DNA of 64,000 nt from Acidobacteriota bacterium (lineage in GTDB: Bacteria > Acidobacteriota > Thermoanaerobaculia > Multivoradales > JBCCEF01). Below the pieces are notes generated by a model. It was not told the DNA's origin and searched no databases. It saw only the letters and a program-made list of their open reading frames with translations. Positions 47,674 to 56,559 of this stretch are shown piece by piece. Position numbers and translations under genes: made by a program. Position 1 is the stretch's first letter. Each line of letters starts with the position of its first letter. The stretch lies in assembly GCA_039028635.1 (NCBI GenBank), contig JBCCHV010000001.1, forward strand, positions 228,923 through 292,922, in the 5' to 3' direction.

Positions 47674-48189
47674 GTGACATTCAAGCCCGGACAGAAAGTG
47701 GTCTACCCGAATCATGGAGTCGGGATTGTCGAGAAGATCGAGCCTGGAGCGATCGATGGGATCGAGCAGACCTACTACTTCCTGCGCCTGCTTTCCAACA
47801 ATTCCAAGGTGATGGTGCCGGAGGACAACCTCGACCTCGTCGGTCTGCGGCCTCTGTGCACGGAGAAGGAGATCTCCGAGCTGTTCGAGATTCTCGAGGA
47901 CGGCAACATCGACACCTACAAGGATTGGAAAGGCCGCTACAAGCAGAACCTCGACAAGATGAAGACCGGTCACCTCACGGAGGTGGCGGAGGTGCTCAAG
48001 AACCTGCGCCTGGTGAGCCAGCGCAAGAGTCTTTCCTTCCGCGAGAAGAAGATGTTCGAGCGCGCCAAGTACTTCATCGTCTCGGAGGTCGCCCACGTGC
48101 GGGACATCAGCGAGCGCAAGTCCGAGGAGCAGGTCGAGGACGCCCTCGCTTCGAGTCTCGAAAAGCGCGAGCAGGCAAAGGCCAGCTAA
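47674..48189 (+). CDS. carD: CarD/CdnL-family RNA polymerase-binding regulator
   Basis: A 171-residue protein that binds the RNA polymerase beta subunit and stabilises open promoter complexes. The N-terminal Tudor-like RNAP-interaction domain begins FKPGQKVVYPNHGVGIVEKIE; the C-terminal helical domain includes WKGRYKQNLDKMKTG and SLSFREKKMFERAKYFIVSE, as in CdnL. GTG start with AGGGA upstream. A near-consensus promoter precedes it, and a strong hairpin follows 38 bases after the stop. Confidence 0.94.
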   Translation: MTFKPGQKVVYPNHGVGIVEKIEPGAIDGIEQTYYFLRLLSNNSKVMVPEDNLDLVGLRPLCTEKEISELFEILEDGNIDTYKDWKGRYKQNLDKMKTGHLTEVAEVLKNLRLVSQRKSLSFREKKMFERAKYFIVSEVAHVRDISERKSEEQVEDALASSLEKREQAKAS

Positions 48190-48204
48190 GGCTACCGACA
48201 GACC

Positions 48205-49005
48205 ATGTCGACCTCTCGACGGTCGTTGCAAAAGGCCGCTCTCCCGGAGCGGCCTTTTGCGTGTCGTTCGCTCAGTGACTTCCTCCGCCATCGCATCGGC
48301 ATCGCTCTGACGCTTCTGGCGCTGGTCGCCTCAGCACCGCTCACGGCGCAGAATGCACGCTCCGTCAATGGCGCGTTGCTGGAGCTCGAAGAGCAGCTTC
48401 TGCAGTCCGACGCCACCGCCCTTCGTGAGCAGCGCCGCTCGTTGCAGACGGCCCGCCAGCAGATCGAGGAGCGGGAGGAGCGACTAGCCTCGGCACTGGT
48501 TGGAGAGCTGCCGCCGCGCGCCGAGCTCGACCGCCTGCGCCAGGCCCTGGTCGAAAGCCGCGCCGCCGCCGCCGAAGCGCAAGAGGCCTTCGATCGCCTG
48601 TGGTGGCGGATCGAAGGACGCCTCGATCGCATGGTGGCCTTGCGCTCCAACCTCGGCCAGGTGGACGACCGGCTGCGCGAGGTGACGCCGGCCTACGGAC
48701 GCTGGTTGATCAACGTCCAGCCGGAAGACCTGAGTGGCACCTTCCGCCTACGCCAGAACGGTGCCGTGGTCACCGGCACCTACACCCTCGGCGACGGCAG
48801 CGCCGGATCGCTGCGGGGCACCTTCGTGGATGGTGAGCTCGAGCTCGAGCGTGTTGACAGATCGCTCGGTTTCGACAGAATCTTCCTCGGCCGGTTGTCG
48901 ACCACAGGGAACGAGATCGAAGGCACCTGGCAACCCACGACTCTCAGCGATGGTGGCCCTGGTGGTGGCACCTGGACGGCGCGACGGCCGGAGGAGCAAG
49001 AGTGA
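48205..49005 (+). CDS. Exported coiled-coil protein of unknown function
   Basis: A 266-residue protein with a hydrophobic export segment (IGIALTLLALVASAPLTA, about 32-49). A coiled coil covers about 55-155 (ELEEQLLQSDATALREQRR, ARQQIEEREERL), and a beta-rich domain follows (LSGTFRLRQNGAVVTGTYTLG, LRGTFVDGELELERVDR). The only standard start is the ATG at 48205, which leaves the carD terminator hairpin inside codons 8-19. The stop overlaps the next GTG. Probably a periplasmic binding or scaffold protein. Confidence 0.7.
   Translation: MSTSRRSLQKAALPERPFACRSLSDFLRHRIGIALTLLALVASAPLTAQNARSVNGALLELEEQLLQSDATALREQRRSLQTARQQIEEREERLASALVGELPPRAELDRLRQALVESRAAAAEAQEAFDRLWWRIEGRLDRMVALRSNLGQVDDRLREVTPAYGRWLINVQPEDLSGTFRLRQNGAVVTGTYTLGDGSAGSLRGTFVDGELELERVDRSLGFDRIFLGRLSTTGNEIEGTWQPTTLSDGGPGGGTWTARRPEEQE
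48228..48260. terminator. Strong symmetric hairpin after carD
   Basis: Fourteen perfectly paired bases (GCAAAAGGCCGCTC / GAGCGGCCTTTTGC) around the loop TCCCG. Its A- and T-runs flank the GC core on both strands, as in bidirectional intrinsic terminators. It overlaps the first codons of the next gene. Confidence 0.8.
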
Positions 49006-49598
49006 ATCGAGACAACGCGCTATTTCTCGCCGCCGGCATTCTGGTGGGCTTTCTGCTGGGCTACTTTCTGTTCGAGTCCGTCGCCGAGCGTCAGCCGCCG
49101 CGCTTGCCGATGGGAGCTGCCGCTGCTGCCGGCGGTGTTCCGCCGGCAGCCGGTGCGCCGGCCGCCGGCGCGGTCGAGGGCCCCTTCATGGCGCAGGTCC
49201 GCCGACTCGAAGAGCGCCTGCGCCAGAATCCGGAGGATGCCGATGCGGTACGCCAGCTCTCGGACCTCTATGTCGATGCCCAGGCTTGGGAGCCGGCGAC
49301 GCAGGGCTATGCGCGCTATCTGCAGCTCCGCCCCGGCGATCCCGACATTCTTTCGGAGCTCGGCACCGCCCTTTATCAGCTCGGTCGCTACGAGGAGGCG
49401 CTGCAGCAGTTCGATCTCGCCCAGGAGATTGCCCCCAACCACTGGGAGTCGCTCTTCAACCGCGCCGTCACGCTGGCCTTCGGCCTGTCGCGCTGGGATG
49501 ACGCCCTCGCGGTCGTCGAGCAGCTCCGCAGCCTGCGGCCGGATGACGCTTCCGTCCAACGCCTCGCCGAAGGAATCGCTACTCGTCGCGGCTCCTGA
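49002..49598 (+). CDS. Membrane-anchored TPR protein
   Basis: A 198-residue protein with an N-terminal membrane anchor (ALFLAAGILVGFLLGYFLF), an Ala/Gly/Pro linker and three tetratricopeptide repeats (LRQNPEDADAVRQLSDLYV, LRPGDPDILSELGTALYQLG, IAPNHWESLFNRAVTLAFG). It resembles the CcmH/CycH-type TPR arrangement but no cytochrome gene is nearby. GTG start overlaps the previous stop. A scaffold role is likely. Confidence 0.82.
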   Translation: MNRDNALFLAAGILVGFLLGYFLFESVAERQPPRLPMGAAAAAGGVPPAAGAPAAGAVEGPFMAQVRRLEERLRQNPEDADAVRQLSDLYVDAQAWEPATQGYARYLQLRPGDPDILSELGTALYQLGRYEEALQQFDLAQEIAPNHWESLFNRAVTLAFGLSRWDDALAVVEQLRSLRPDDASVQRLAEGIATRRGS

Positions 49599-49625
49599 GA
49601 CGCCTCACCAAGGGGACCGCTCGCC

Positions 49626-49850
49626 GTGTTGTTGAGGTTCCTCGCCATTGCTCTGGTGGTCTATCTCGGTTGGCGCGGCCTGCGCCAGCTACTGGCGCCG
49701 TCGGCTCCCGACCGCGGTCCGTCGACGACGGTCCAGGAGGTTCTCGTGCCCTGCGACCGTTGCGAGGTCTTGGTGCCCGAAAGTCGCGTCCTGCGCGACG
49801 GCTCGGCGAGCTTCTGCTCACCGGACTGCCAGCGAGCCAGCAGCGAGTGA
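49626..49850 (+). CDS. Small membrane protein with zinc-ribbon
   Basis: 74 residues: an N-terminal membrane helix (LLRFLAIALVVYLGWRGL) and a C-terminal four-Cys zinc-binding pattern, CDRCEVLVPES then FCSPDCQRA. This is the plan of the PP0621/MYND-like small proteins found near many Gram-negative genes. Function unknown. GTG start; 10 bases before priA. Confidence 0.8.
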   Translation: MLLRFLAIALVVYLGWRGLRQLLAPSAPDRGPSTTVQEVLVPCDRCEVLVPESRVLRDGSASFCSPDCQRASSE

Positions 49851-49860
49851 ATCCTCTCCG

Positions 49861-52296
49861 ATGACCGCATCTCCTCCGGGAGAGGGAGCCATCGCCCAGG
49901 TCGCGGTGCCGGCTCCGCTGCCAACGGCGCTGTCTTACAAGATCCCGCCGGGGCTGTCGTCGGCCATCGTTCCGGGGGTTCGGGTGGTGGTGCCCTTGGG
50001 AAGGCGCCGTCTCCGCGGCGTCGTCGTGGGGCGCAGCGACGAAGCGCCTGCGGGGGTTCGGCTGCGCGCCATCGAGGAGGTCCTCGACCTGCAGCCGATC
50101 CTGACTGCGGACCTCCTCGAGCTCGCCACCTTCACCGCCTCTTACTACCTCGAGCCGATCGGCGAAGTGATTCGGGCGATGGTTCCCTCGGACCTGCCGC
50201 CATGGGGGGATCGCCGCGTCTGGCTGACCGACGCCGGGGCCTTGACCCCACCCAAGAACGACGCCGAGGCGGCACTGGTGGTGGCGCTCCAAGAGTCCGG
50301 CCGAACGACCCTCGCCAAGCTCCAGAAGCTGGTCGCCCGGCGCGACTTCGGCGAAACCCTCGCCGTTCTCGAGGAGTCCGGGCGAGTCGCCGTCGAGGCG
50401 CGCCGCAAGGCCGGCGGCGCGAGGTACCTCAACGCCGTCGAGCTGCCGGGGGGCGACCTCGAGAGTCAGCTCGCCGCCGTCGGCCGGTCTCCGAAGGGGC
50501 GCGCCGTGGTCTCCCACCTCCACACCCTCGGCCGGCCGGCGACGGTGGAGGAGGTGACCGCCGCCGTCGGCTGCACCGCCAGCGTCGTGCGACGGCTGTT
50601 TAAGAGCGGCCTGCTGCGCCAGTTCACCCAGGTCGAGCGCATTGACCTCGACCGGCACTTCCTGGCCTCCGAGGAGCACCCACCTTTGGTGCTACGGCCC
50701 GATCAGGCCGCCGCCGCCGACGTGCTGCGGCCGGCCGTCGAGGAGCACACCTTCGCCGCCTTCTTGCTCGCCGGCATGACCGGCTCGGGCAAGACCGAGG
50801 TCTACCTGCAGGCCGCCGACGCCGCCGTCGAGTCCGGACGGACGGTGCTCCTGCTGGTGCCCGAGATCGCCCTGGTGCCGGCCCTGGCGCGCACCGTCCG
50901 GCAGCGCTACGGCGATCGCGTCGCCATCCTGCACTCGAATCTCGGCACCGCCGAGCGCCATCAGGAATGGGAGCGCATCCGCAGCGGCGCGGCGCGGGTG
51001 GTGCTGGGACCGCGTTCGGCGCTCTTTGCACCGGTGGAGAATCTCGGCCTGGTGGTGGTCGACGAAGAACAGGACCCGGCCTACAAGCAGGATTCGAGCC
51101 CGCGCTACAGCGGTCGCGACCTCGCCCTGGTACGGGCGCGGCGGGCCCGGGCGGTGGCTCTCCTGGCGTCGGCGACGCCGAGTCTCGAAAGTCGCTACAA
51201 CGTGGGAGTGGAGAAGGTGCGGCGCCTCGACCTGACGGCGCGCGCCGGCCACGGTACCCTGCCCGAGGGGGTGCTCGTCGATTTGCGCGAGGAGGGCCGG
51301 CGGCGCCCCGGCGAGGTGACCTTCTCGCCACGGCTGTGCGACGAGATCGAGCACTCCCTGGCCCACGACGAGCAGGTCGTTCTGCTCCGCAACCGCCGCG
51401 GCTACTCACCGATGCTGCTGTGCCGAGCGTGCGGCGAGGATCTGCGCTGTGAGCAGTGCGGCCTGCCGCGCACCTACCACCGCCGGGATGCCTTCCTGCA
51501 GTGTCACTACTGCGGCTCGCGGCGACGCTCTCCGGAGGCCTGTCCGACCTGCGACGAACCGGCCCTCGAACCGATCGGCGCCGGCACCGAAAGGGTGGAG
51601 GAGGACTTCAAGGCGCGTTTCCCCGGCATCGCCGTCGACGTGCTCGACCGCGACACGGTTCGCCGGCCCGGCGGCGCGGCCGCCGTCCTGGAGCGCTTCG
51701 GGCGCGGCGAGACCCAGGTCTTGATCGGCACCCAGATGGTCTCCAAAGGACACCACTTTCCGCGAGTCGGTTTGTCGGCGGTGCTCTCCGCCGACACCTA
51801 CCTCGGTTTTCCCGACTTCCGGGCCGTCGAGAGGACCTACAACCTGCTGGTTCAGGTCGCCGGGCGAGCCGGTCGCGGCGAACGGCCGGGGCGGGTGGTG
51901 ATTCAGACCTATCACCCCGAGCACTACGCCATTCGGGCCGCCCTCGAGCACGACGACGAGGCCTTCGCCCGCGAGGAGATGAGCTTCCGGCGGGCCTTTC
52001 ACTATCCGCCCTTCACGCGCATGATCCAGCTCCTCGCCCAGGACAAGGACCGCGACCGCGCCGAGGGCGCCCTGCGCGCCGTGGCGCGCCAGATCTTCGC
52101 CCATCCGGAAGCCCGCCAGCTCCGCATCTCAGGCCCGGCTCCGGCCCCCCTCGAACGACTGAAGGACCGCTGGCGCTTTCAGCTGCTGGCGCGCGCCAAG
52201 CATGGCAAGGTGCTGCGTCGGGTGGTCCGCGAGGCTCTGCGCGAGGCACCCAACGCCGAGCTCACCGTCGACGTCGATCCTCTACAGCTCCTCTGA
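49861..52296 (+). CDS. priA: Primosomal protein N' (replication restart helicase)
   Basis: An 811-residue 3'-5' helicase that reloads DnaB at stalled forks. The 3'-DNA-binding domain is N-terminal, then Walker A GMTGSGKTEVYLQ, DEEQD box, LLASATPSLES, and a zinc-binding insertion with Cys pairs (CRACGEDLRCEQCG, CHYCGS, CPTCDEP). Helicase motifs VLIGTQMVSKGHHFP and VAGRAGRGERPG follow. The end overlaps the convergent HxlR gene by 15 bases. Confidence 0.96.
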   Translation: MTASPPGEGAIAQVAVPAPLPTALSYKIPPGLSSAIVPGVRVVVPLGRRRLRGVVVGRSDEAPAGVRLRAIEEVLDLQPILTADLLELATFTASYYLEPIGEVIRAMVPSDLPPWGDRRVWLTDAGALTPPKNDAEAALVVALQESGRTTLAKLQKLVARRDFGETLAVLEESGRVAVEARRKAGGARYLNAVELPGGDLESQLAAVGRSPKGRAVVSHLHTLGRPATVEEVTAAVGCTASVVRRLFKSGLLRQFTQVERIDLDRHFLASEEHPPLVLRPDQAAAADVLRPAVEEHTFAAFLLAGMTGSGKTEVYLQAADAAVESGRTVLLLVPEIALVPALARTVRQRYGDRVAILHSNLGTAERHQEWERIRSGAARVVLGPRSALFAPVENLGLVVVDEEQDPAYKQDSSPRYSGRDLALVRARRARAVALLASATPSLESRYNVGVEKVRRLDLTARAGHGTLPEGVLVDLREEGRRRPGEVTFSPRLCDEIEHSLAHDEQVVLLRNRRGYSPMLLCRACGEDLRCEQCGLPRTYHRRDAFLQCHYCGSRRRSPEACPTCDEPALEPIGAGTERVEEDFKARFPGIAVDVLDRDTVRRPGGAAAVLERFGRGETQVLIGTQMVSKGHHFPRVGLSAVLSADTYLGFPDFRAVERTYNLLVQVAGRAGRGERPGRVVIQTYHPEHYAIRAALEHDDEAFAREEMSFRRAFHYPPFTRMIQLLAQDKDRDRAEGALRAVARQIFAHPEARQLRISGPAPAPLERLKDRWRFQLLARAKHGKVLRRVVREALREAPNAELTVDVDPLQLL

Positions 52297-53034
52297 CGAC
52301 CTCCCGCGGCCGGCATTCGCACCGCGCCGGGCCAGGCGACGCTCGCGCCCGGGGCGCCGGCGCTCGAACCGGGCCAGACCGCTCAGAATCAGCCAGTCCG
52401 GTAGCTGGCGGATGAGAGCGGACGGGCCATGTACCCGGATCCGTCCGCTGCGGATTTCCGTCCGCAGGTCCCGAAAACCGCGCCAGGCTTCGACGAAGAC
52501 CCGGAGATCCGAGGCGACCGCGACGTCGGCCTCGTAGCCGGGGTCCTTGAGACACATCTCGACCTCGCCATCCTGGCAGACCAGCCAGAAACGGCGCAGC
52601 TCCTTGGGCGTGCCGCTGAAGTCGAACTCGAGCACGACCCGCTGCGTCGGCATGGCGGCGACATTCATCCGGAGGTGCATGCTCCACACCAGAAACGCCG
52701 GATCGAGATCTTCCAGGCTGTTGTCGCGCGCCCAGCGCTGCCCCCAGACGGCCAGTTGGTCGACGATCGGCTCGAGCTCGCGACCGGCCTCCGTCAGCCG
52801 GTACTCGAAGCCCTTGGTGCCGGCGAGGGGAAAGCGGCGCACCAACCCCGCCTCCTGGAGCTCACCCAGGCGTTTGGAGAGCAGCGACGGCGAGATTTGG
52901 GGCAAGCCCTGGTGAATTTCGTTGAAGCGCCGACAGCCGTCGATCAGGCGACTGACCACCAGGATTGTCCAGCGCTGACAGAGGAGCTCGGCGGCAAGGG
53001 CGAGAGGGCAGTACTGACCGTATCCGTGAGCCAT
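52282..53034 (-). CDS. HxlR-type winged-helix regulator with C-terminal SCP2-like domain
   Basis: A 250-residue regulator. The first 100 residues form an HxlR domain (CPLALAAELLCQRWTILVV, RFNEIHQGLPQISPSLLSKR, LGELQEAGLVRRF). The remaining 150 residues resemble a SCP2-like lipid-binding domain (VVLEFDFSGTPKE, EVEMCLKDPGYEADVAVAS), making it longer than simple HxlR proteins. The signal is unknown. The neighbouring haloperoxidase-like gene is divergent and may be the target. Confidence 0.85.
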   Translation of the reverse strand: MAHGYGQYCPLALAAELLCQRWTILVVSRLIDGCRRFNEIHQGLPQISPSLLSKRLGELQEAGLVRRFPLAGTKGFEYRLTEAGRELEPIVDQLAVWGQRWARDNSLEDLDPAFLVWSMHLRMNVAAMPTQRVVLEFDFSGTPKELRRFWLVCQDGEVEMCLKDPGYEADVAVASDLRVFVEAWRGFRDLRTEIRSGRIRVHGPSALIRQLPDWLILSGLARFERRRPGRERRLARRGANAGRGRSSEEL

Positions 53035-53146
53035 GACCCATGATGGACCCGATGGGGCCATGCAGCAACTACAGATCCTGTAGTGGACAGGCCGTGGTGC
53101 CTCGGCTTCAATGGGCTCGCCCTTGCTTCGACCGGAGGATCGCATC

Positions 53147-54469
53147 ATGAGAACACCAACCGCCTTGGCAACTCTCGTCCTGACCGCCGTCCTCGGCTGC
53201 TCGCACCTCGGTCCTGGCGGACCAGAGAAGATTCCCAGCGACGTTTTGGCAGAGTGGAACCAGCTCGTACTCGAGCTCGCCGAGGAGGAGGACCGCTTTC
53301 TCACCCTCAAGGGTTTGCGCACCGCCGCCATGGTGCATCTGGCGATCCACGACAGCCTGCAGGCCATCGCGCCGCGCTACGAGCCCTACCTCGCGCCTTC
53401 CTCGGGGGCTCCCTCCGAGGTCCCGGCCGATCCCGTGGCGACCGCCGCCGCGGCGGCCCATGCGGTGGCCGTCGAACAGTATCCGCAGCATCGCGAGCGG
53501 CTCGACGAGCGGCTGGCGATCTGGCTCGAGAAGGTGGAGGAGAGCACAGCCCGGGAGCTCGCCTTGAAGCTCGGCGGTGAGCGCGCCCACGCCATCCTCG
53601 GCGATCGGCGAGGAGATGGCTGGGACGGAGAGCCGGAGTACCGCTGGCACCCGATGGCGCCGGGCGTCTATGCCGAGTTCAACCAGCACAGCGGTACCCC
53701 CGAGGGCTTCGTTTTCGGAGCCGGCTGGGCCGAGGCCCGGCCCTTCATGCTCGATGCGCCAGACCACTTTCGCAGCCCACCGCCACCGGCGATCGCCAGC
53801 CCGTCCTACGCCAAGGCCTTCGACGAAGTGCGACAGGTCGGCCGCTTCGACAGTCAACAGCGCACCGCCGACCAGAGCCATCTCGCCCTCTGGTGGAAGG
53901 AGTTCGTCGAAAGCTCGCACAATCGTCTGGCTCGCCGACTGATGCTCGACGAGGGCGCCGATCTGTGGTCTTCGGCGCGCTTCTTCGCGCTCCTCAACAT
54001 GACGATCTACGACTCCTACATCAACGTCTTCGAGAACAAGTTCCACTACAACCATTGGCGGCCCTACACGGCGATCCGCTGGGCCGCGGAGGACGGCAAT
54101 CCCGCGACCCACCCGGAGCCCGATTGGGACAACCACCACCGCCACACCTACGCTTTTCCGTCCTATCCCTCCGCCCACGGTACCGCTTGTGCCGCAGCCA
54201 TGGAGATCTTTGCGGAGACCTTCGGTGGCGATCGTCCCTTCGCCATGGAAACTCCCGAGGTCGACCGGGCGGGACCGTTGTCCGAGAAGATCCCCATGGA
54301 TCCTGCCGTTCGCCATTTCGACCGTTTCGCCGACGCCGCCGTCGAATGCGGCCAGTCGCGCATCTATCTCGGCATTCATTTTCGCTACGACGCCGAGGCC
54401 GGGACCGACCTTGGCCGCCAGGTTGGAGCCTTCGCGATCGAGAGCTTTCTGCGCCCCCGATCCCCCTGA
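53147..54469 (+). CDS. Vanadium haloperoxidase/PAP2-like lipoprotein
   Basis: A 440-residue exported protein with a lipobox-like LGCSH after an export segment, so probably a lipoprotein. Its C-terminal half has the vanadate-dependent haloperoxidase/PAP2 phosphate-site motifs: NKFHYNHWRPYTAIR, SYPSAHGTACAAAMEIF and GIHFRYDAEAGTDLGRQVG, with the Lys, Arg, Ser-x-His and Arg/His of the family. Such secreted proteins may be haloperoxidases or phosphatases; which cannot be told. Confidence 0.85.
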   Translation: MRTPTALATLVLTAVLGCSHLGPGGPEKIPSDVLAEWNQLVLELAEEEDRFLTLKGLRTAAMVHLAIHDSLQAIAPRYEPYLAPSSGAPSEVPADPVATAAAAAHAVAVEQYPQHRERLDERLAIWLEKVEESTARELALKLGGERAHAILGDRRGDGWDGEPEYRWHPMAPGVYAEFNQHSGTPEGFVFGAGWAEARPFMLDAPDHFRSPPPPAIASPSYAKAFDEVRQVGRFDSQQRTADQSHLALWWKEFVESSHNRLARRLMLDEGADLWSSARFFALLNMTIYDSYINVFENKFHYNHWRPYTAIRWAAEDGNPATHPEPDWDNHHRHTYAFPSYPSAHGTACAAAMEIFAETFGGDRPFAMETPEVDRAGPLSEKIPMDPAVRHFDRFADAAVECGQSRIYLGIHFRYDAEAGTDLGRQVGAFAIESFLRPRSP

Positions 54470-54553
54470 GGGCCGCCACCATCAGGACACCGTTCCGAGG
54501 GGTGCGCCATCTCTCGCCTTGACGGAGGTGTTTGCCTCTGCGACCATCTTTCC

Positions 54554-54949
54554 ATGTCAGGTCGCACCCTGCGGCTCGCGCTGCTCGTGATCGTTTTCGC
54601 TTGGATGGCACCGAGCGGAGCTGCCCTCGCCGTCGGCCTGCACGTCGCCTCACACCACCATACGCCCCACGGGGACGACCATGAGCACGGCCTCGACGAG
54701 CTGATCGAAGCGGTCACCGCGGCCCATCAGCACGACGCCGATCTCGGCCACGACGCCGATCTGCCGGACCCCTGCACCAAGCTCGACGTGCCGCCCAAGG
54801 GACCGCGCCTGATCTCGTCGCTCCCTTCCTTGGAGCGGACGCGGCATAGCCTACCTACCGCCCTCGAGACTCACGCCACAGCACCTCGAGTGATTCATCG
54901 GGGTCCACCCGACCCCCTGTTCACCAGCCACTGTTCTCTCCTCCTCTGA
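54554..54949 (+). CDS. His-rich secreted small protein
   Basis: A 131-residue protein with export segment LRLALLVIVFAWMAPSGAALA. The mature part is His/Asp-rich (HVASHHHTPHGDDHEHG, AHQHDADLGHDAD) and then Pro/Ser-rich. It stands just upstream of tolC, membrane-fusion and RND genes, so a periplasmic divalent-metal-binding role (like CzcE/CzcI-type helpers) is likely by context only. Confidence 0.7.
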   Translation: MSGRTLRLALLVIVFAWMAPSGAALAVGLHVASHHHTPHGDDHEHGLDELIEAVTAAHQHDADLGHDADLPDPCTKLDVPPKGPRLISSLPSLERTRHSLPTALETHATAPRVIHRGPPDPLFTSHCSLLL

Positions 54950-55009
54950 TCCATCGTCGACGGCTGGGGCTCCCTAGAGCCTGAACCCTCGACATGGAAA
55001 GGAGAGAAC

Positions 55010-56266
55010 ATGAAGAAGTTGTTTTGGACCGGCTTTTTGTCGGTGATTGTCGCCGTGCCCTGCTCGCCGGCGGACGGTCCCTTCGTCACCGAAGCCGAAT
55101 TCCTGGCGGTCCTCGACCGCGATCATCCGGCGGTGACCGAAGCCCGAGCCGGATTGGTCCTCGCCGAGGCGGCAGTCCTCGCTGCCGCCACCGCGAGCAA
55201 GCCGGTGCTCGGCTTGGTGCGCGAAGAGACCGGGCCACAGACCGAAGTCTCGCTCACCTGGGAGCTGCCGGCCCGCGCCCGACGGGATCGCATTGCGGCA
55301 CGGCGAGCGAGCGCCCGCGGCACCGCCGCGACGGTCTCCCGGCGCCTCCAGGAGCTGCGATCGAACCTGCGGGCGACCTACGCCGCCTGGGCCCTCGCGG
55401 AAGCTCGCGCCGACCTGCTGCAGCGACGGGCGGATCGCGTCGCGGGCCTCGCCGAGCGCGAGGCCCGGCGTCACCAGCGGGGGGAGTCTTCCGGCCTCGA
55501 AGCGCATCGCTTGCGACTGACCGCCAGCACCCTGCGCTCCGAGGCAGAGCTCGCCCAGGCCGAAGGTGACCGCACCCGCGGCGTCGTCCGGCAGTGGTTT
55601 CCGGACCTCCCACCGCAGGCCCGTCCTCGACTCCCGGAGCTTTCGGCTTGGTCCTCCGAGGCCGCCACCCATCCCGCGGTGCGTGCCGCCGAGGAGGCGC
55701 TCGCGGCCGCCCGCCTCGAGGCTCAGGTCGCCGAGCGGTTGCTGCCCTCCCCAGCCCTTTCCGTCGGTTGGCAGCGGGTCGAGGAAGGCGCGGCGCGGGA
55801 CGAGGGTGTGATTCTCGGCCTGGCCTGGAGACTGCCGTTCCTCGACCGCCAGATCGCCGAGCGGACCGCCGCCGCCGGCCGCCTGGAGCTCGCCGAGGCC
55901 CGCCTCGCTTTGGTGGGGACGGAGATCTCGACGGCTCGGTCGGCGGCCCGCGAGCGCTACGTGCGTCTGCGCAGCGCCACCGGCGAGGCACGCCGAGGTC
56001 TGGCCGCCAAGGCCCGCATGCTCGATGGCGCCGAGGCCGCCTTCGAAGTCGGCGAGTCGGACCTCACGGACCTTTTGGAGATCCACCGGGCGGTGACCGA
56101 AGGGGAGCTGGCCGCGCTCGAGCTGCACGCCGCCGCCCTCTCGGCCCATCGCCAGCTGGAGCTCCTCGAACCACCACCGGAAGCCTCCGTTTCGAACTCT
56201 CCGTCGGCCGGCATTGCCTCGGCGGACGCAATCTCGCCGCCATACCTTCCCGAGGACCCGCCATGA
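55010..56266 (+). CDS. TolC-like outer-membrane channel of heavy-metal pump
   Basis: A 418-residue OEP-family protein (CzcC/CusC role) that exports metal ions with the adaptor and RND genes downstream. It has a signal peptide (MKKLFWTGFLSVIVAVPC), VTEAEFLAVLDRDHPAVTEARAGL at the start of the first repeat, and long helices with AHRLRLTASTLRSEAELAQ. Stop overlaps the next ATG. The RBS GGAGAG precedes the start. Confidence 0.9.
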   Translation: MKKLFWTGFLSVIVAVPCSPADGPFVTEAEFLAVLDRDHPAVTEARAGLVLAEAAVLAAATASKPVLGLVREETGPQTEVSLTWELPARARRDRIAARRASARGTAATVSRRLQELRSNLRATYAAWALAEARADLLQRRADRVAGLAEREARRHQRGESSGLEAHRLRLTASTLRSEAELAQAEGDRTRGVVRQWFPDLPPQARPRLPELSAWSSEAATHPAVRAAEEALAAARLEAQVAERLLPSPALSVGWQRVEEGAARDEGVILGLAWRLPFLDRQIAERTAAAGRLELAEARLALVGTEISTARSAARERYVRLRSATGEARRGLAAKARMLDGAEAAFEVGESDLTDLLEIHRAVTEGELAALELHAAALSAHRQLELLEPPPEASVSNSPSAGIASADAISPPYLPEDPP

Positions 56267-56559
56267 CGAACCGGACCTCCTGCTGGACCTCTGCCCTCGC
56301 TCTCGCCGCCGCCGTGCTGCTCACCACCGCCTGTCGACCGGCCGAAGGGCCATCCCGCACGGCGCCCGCCGAGGGCGCCAGCGCCGAGAGTCCGCAGCCG
56401 ACCTACGAGCCGGCCTATCCCGACGATGTCAGCGCCGACGAGCTGAGCTCTTCCGATGTCGAGCAACAGGGCGCCAGCCATTCCCATGGTGGTGCCGAGC
56501 ACCGCCACGGGGCGGATGAAGATCACTCCCACGAGGGGCCCGATGCGCACCAGCACTGA
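56263..56559 (+). CDS. Small His-rich lipoprotein
   Basis: A 98-residue protein with lipobox-like LLTTACRP, then Pro/Glu/Ser linker and a His cluster at the end (HSHGGAEHRHGADEDHSHEG). It overlaps the channel gene by 4 bases and the adaptor gene by 17, so it is part of the pump operon. Metal buffering at the membrane is likely by composition and context. Confidence 0.75.
   Translation: MTNRTSCWTSALALAAAVLLTTACRPAEGPSRTAPAEGASAESPQPTYEPAYPDDVSADELSSSDVEQQGASHSHGGAEHRHGADEDHSHEGPDAHQH

Noticed and set aside
54505..54550. Possible metal-operon operator near TTGACGGAGGTGTTTGCC.
   Set aside because: Only a 4-bp inverted repeat and no clear -10; too weak to call.
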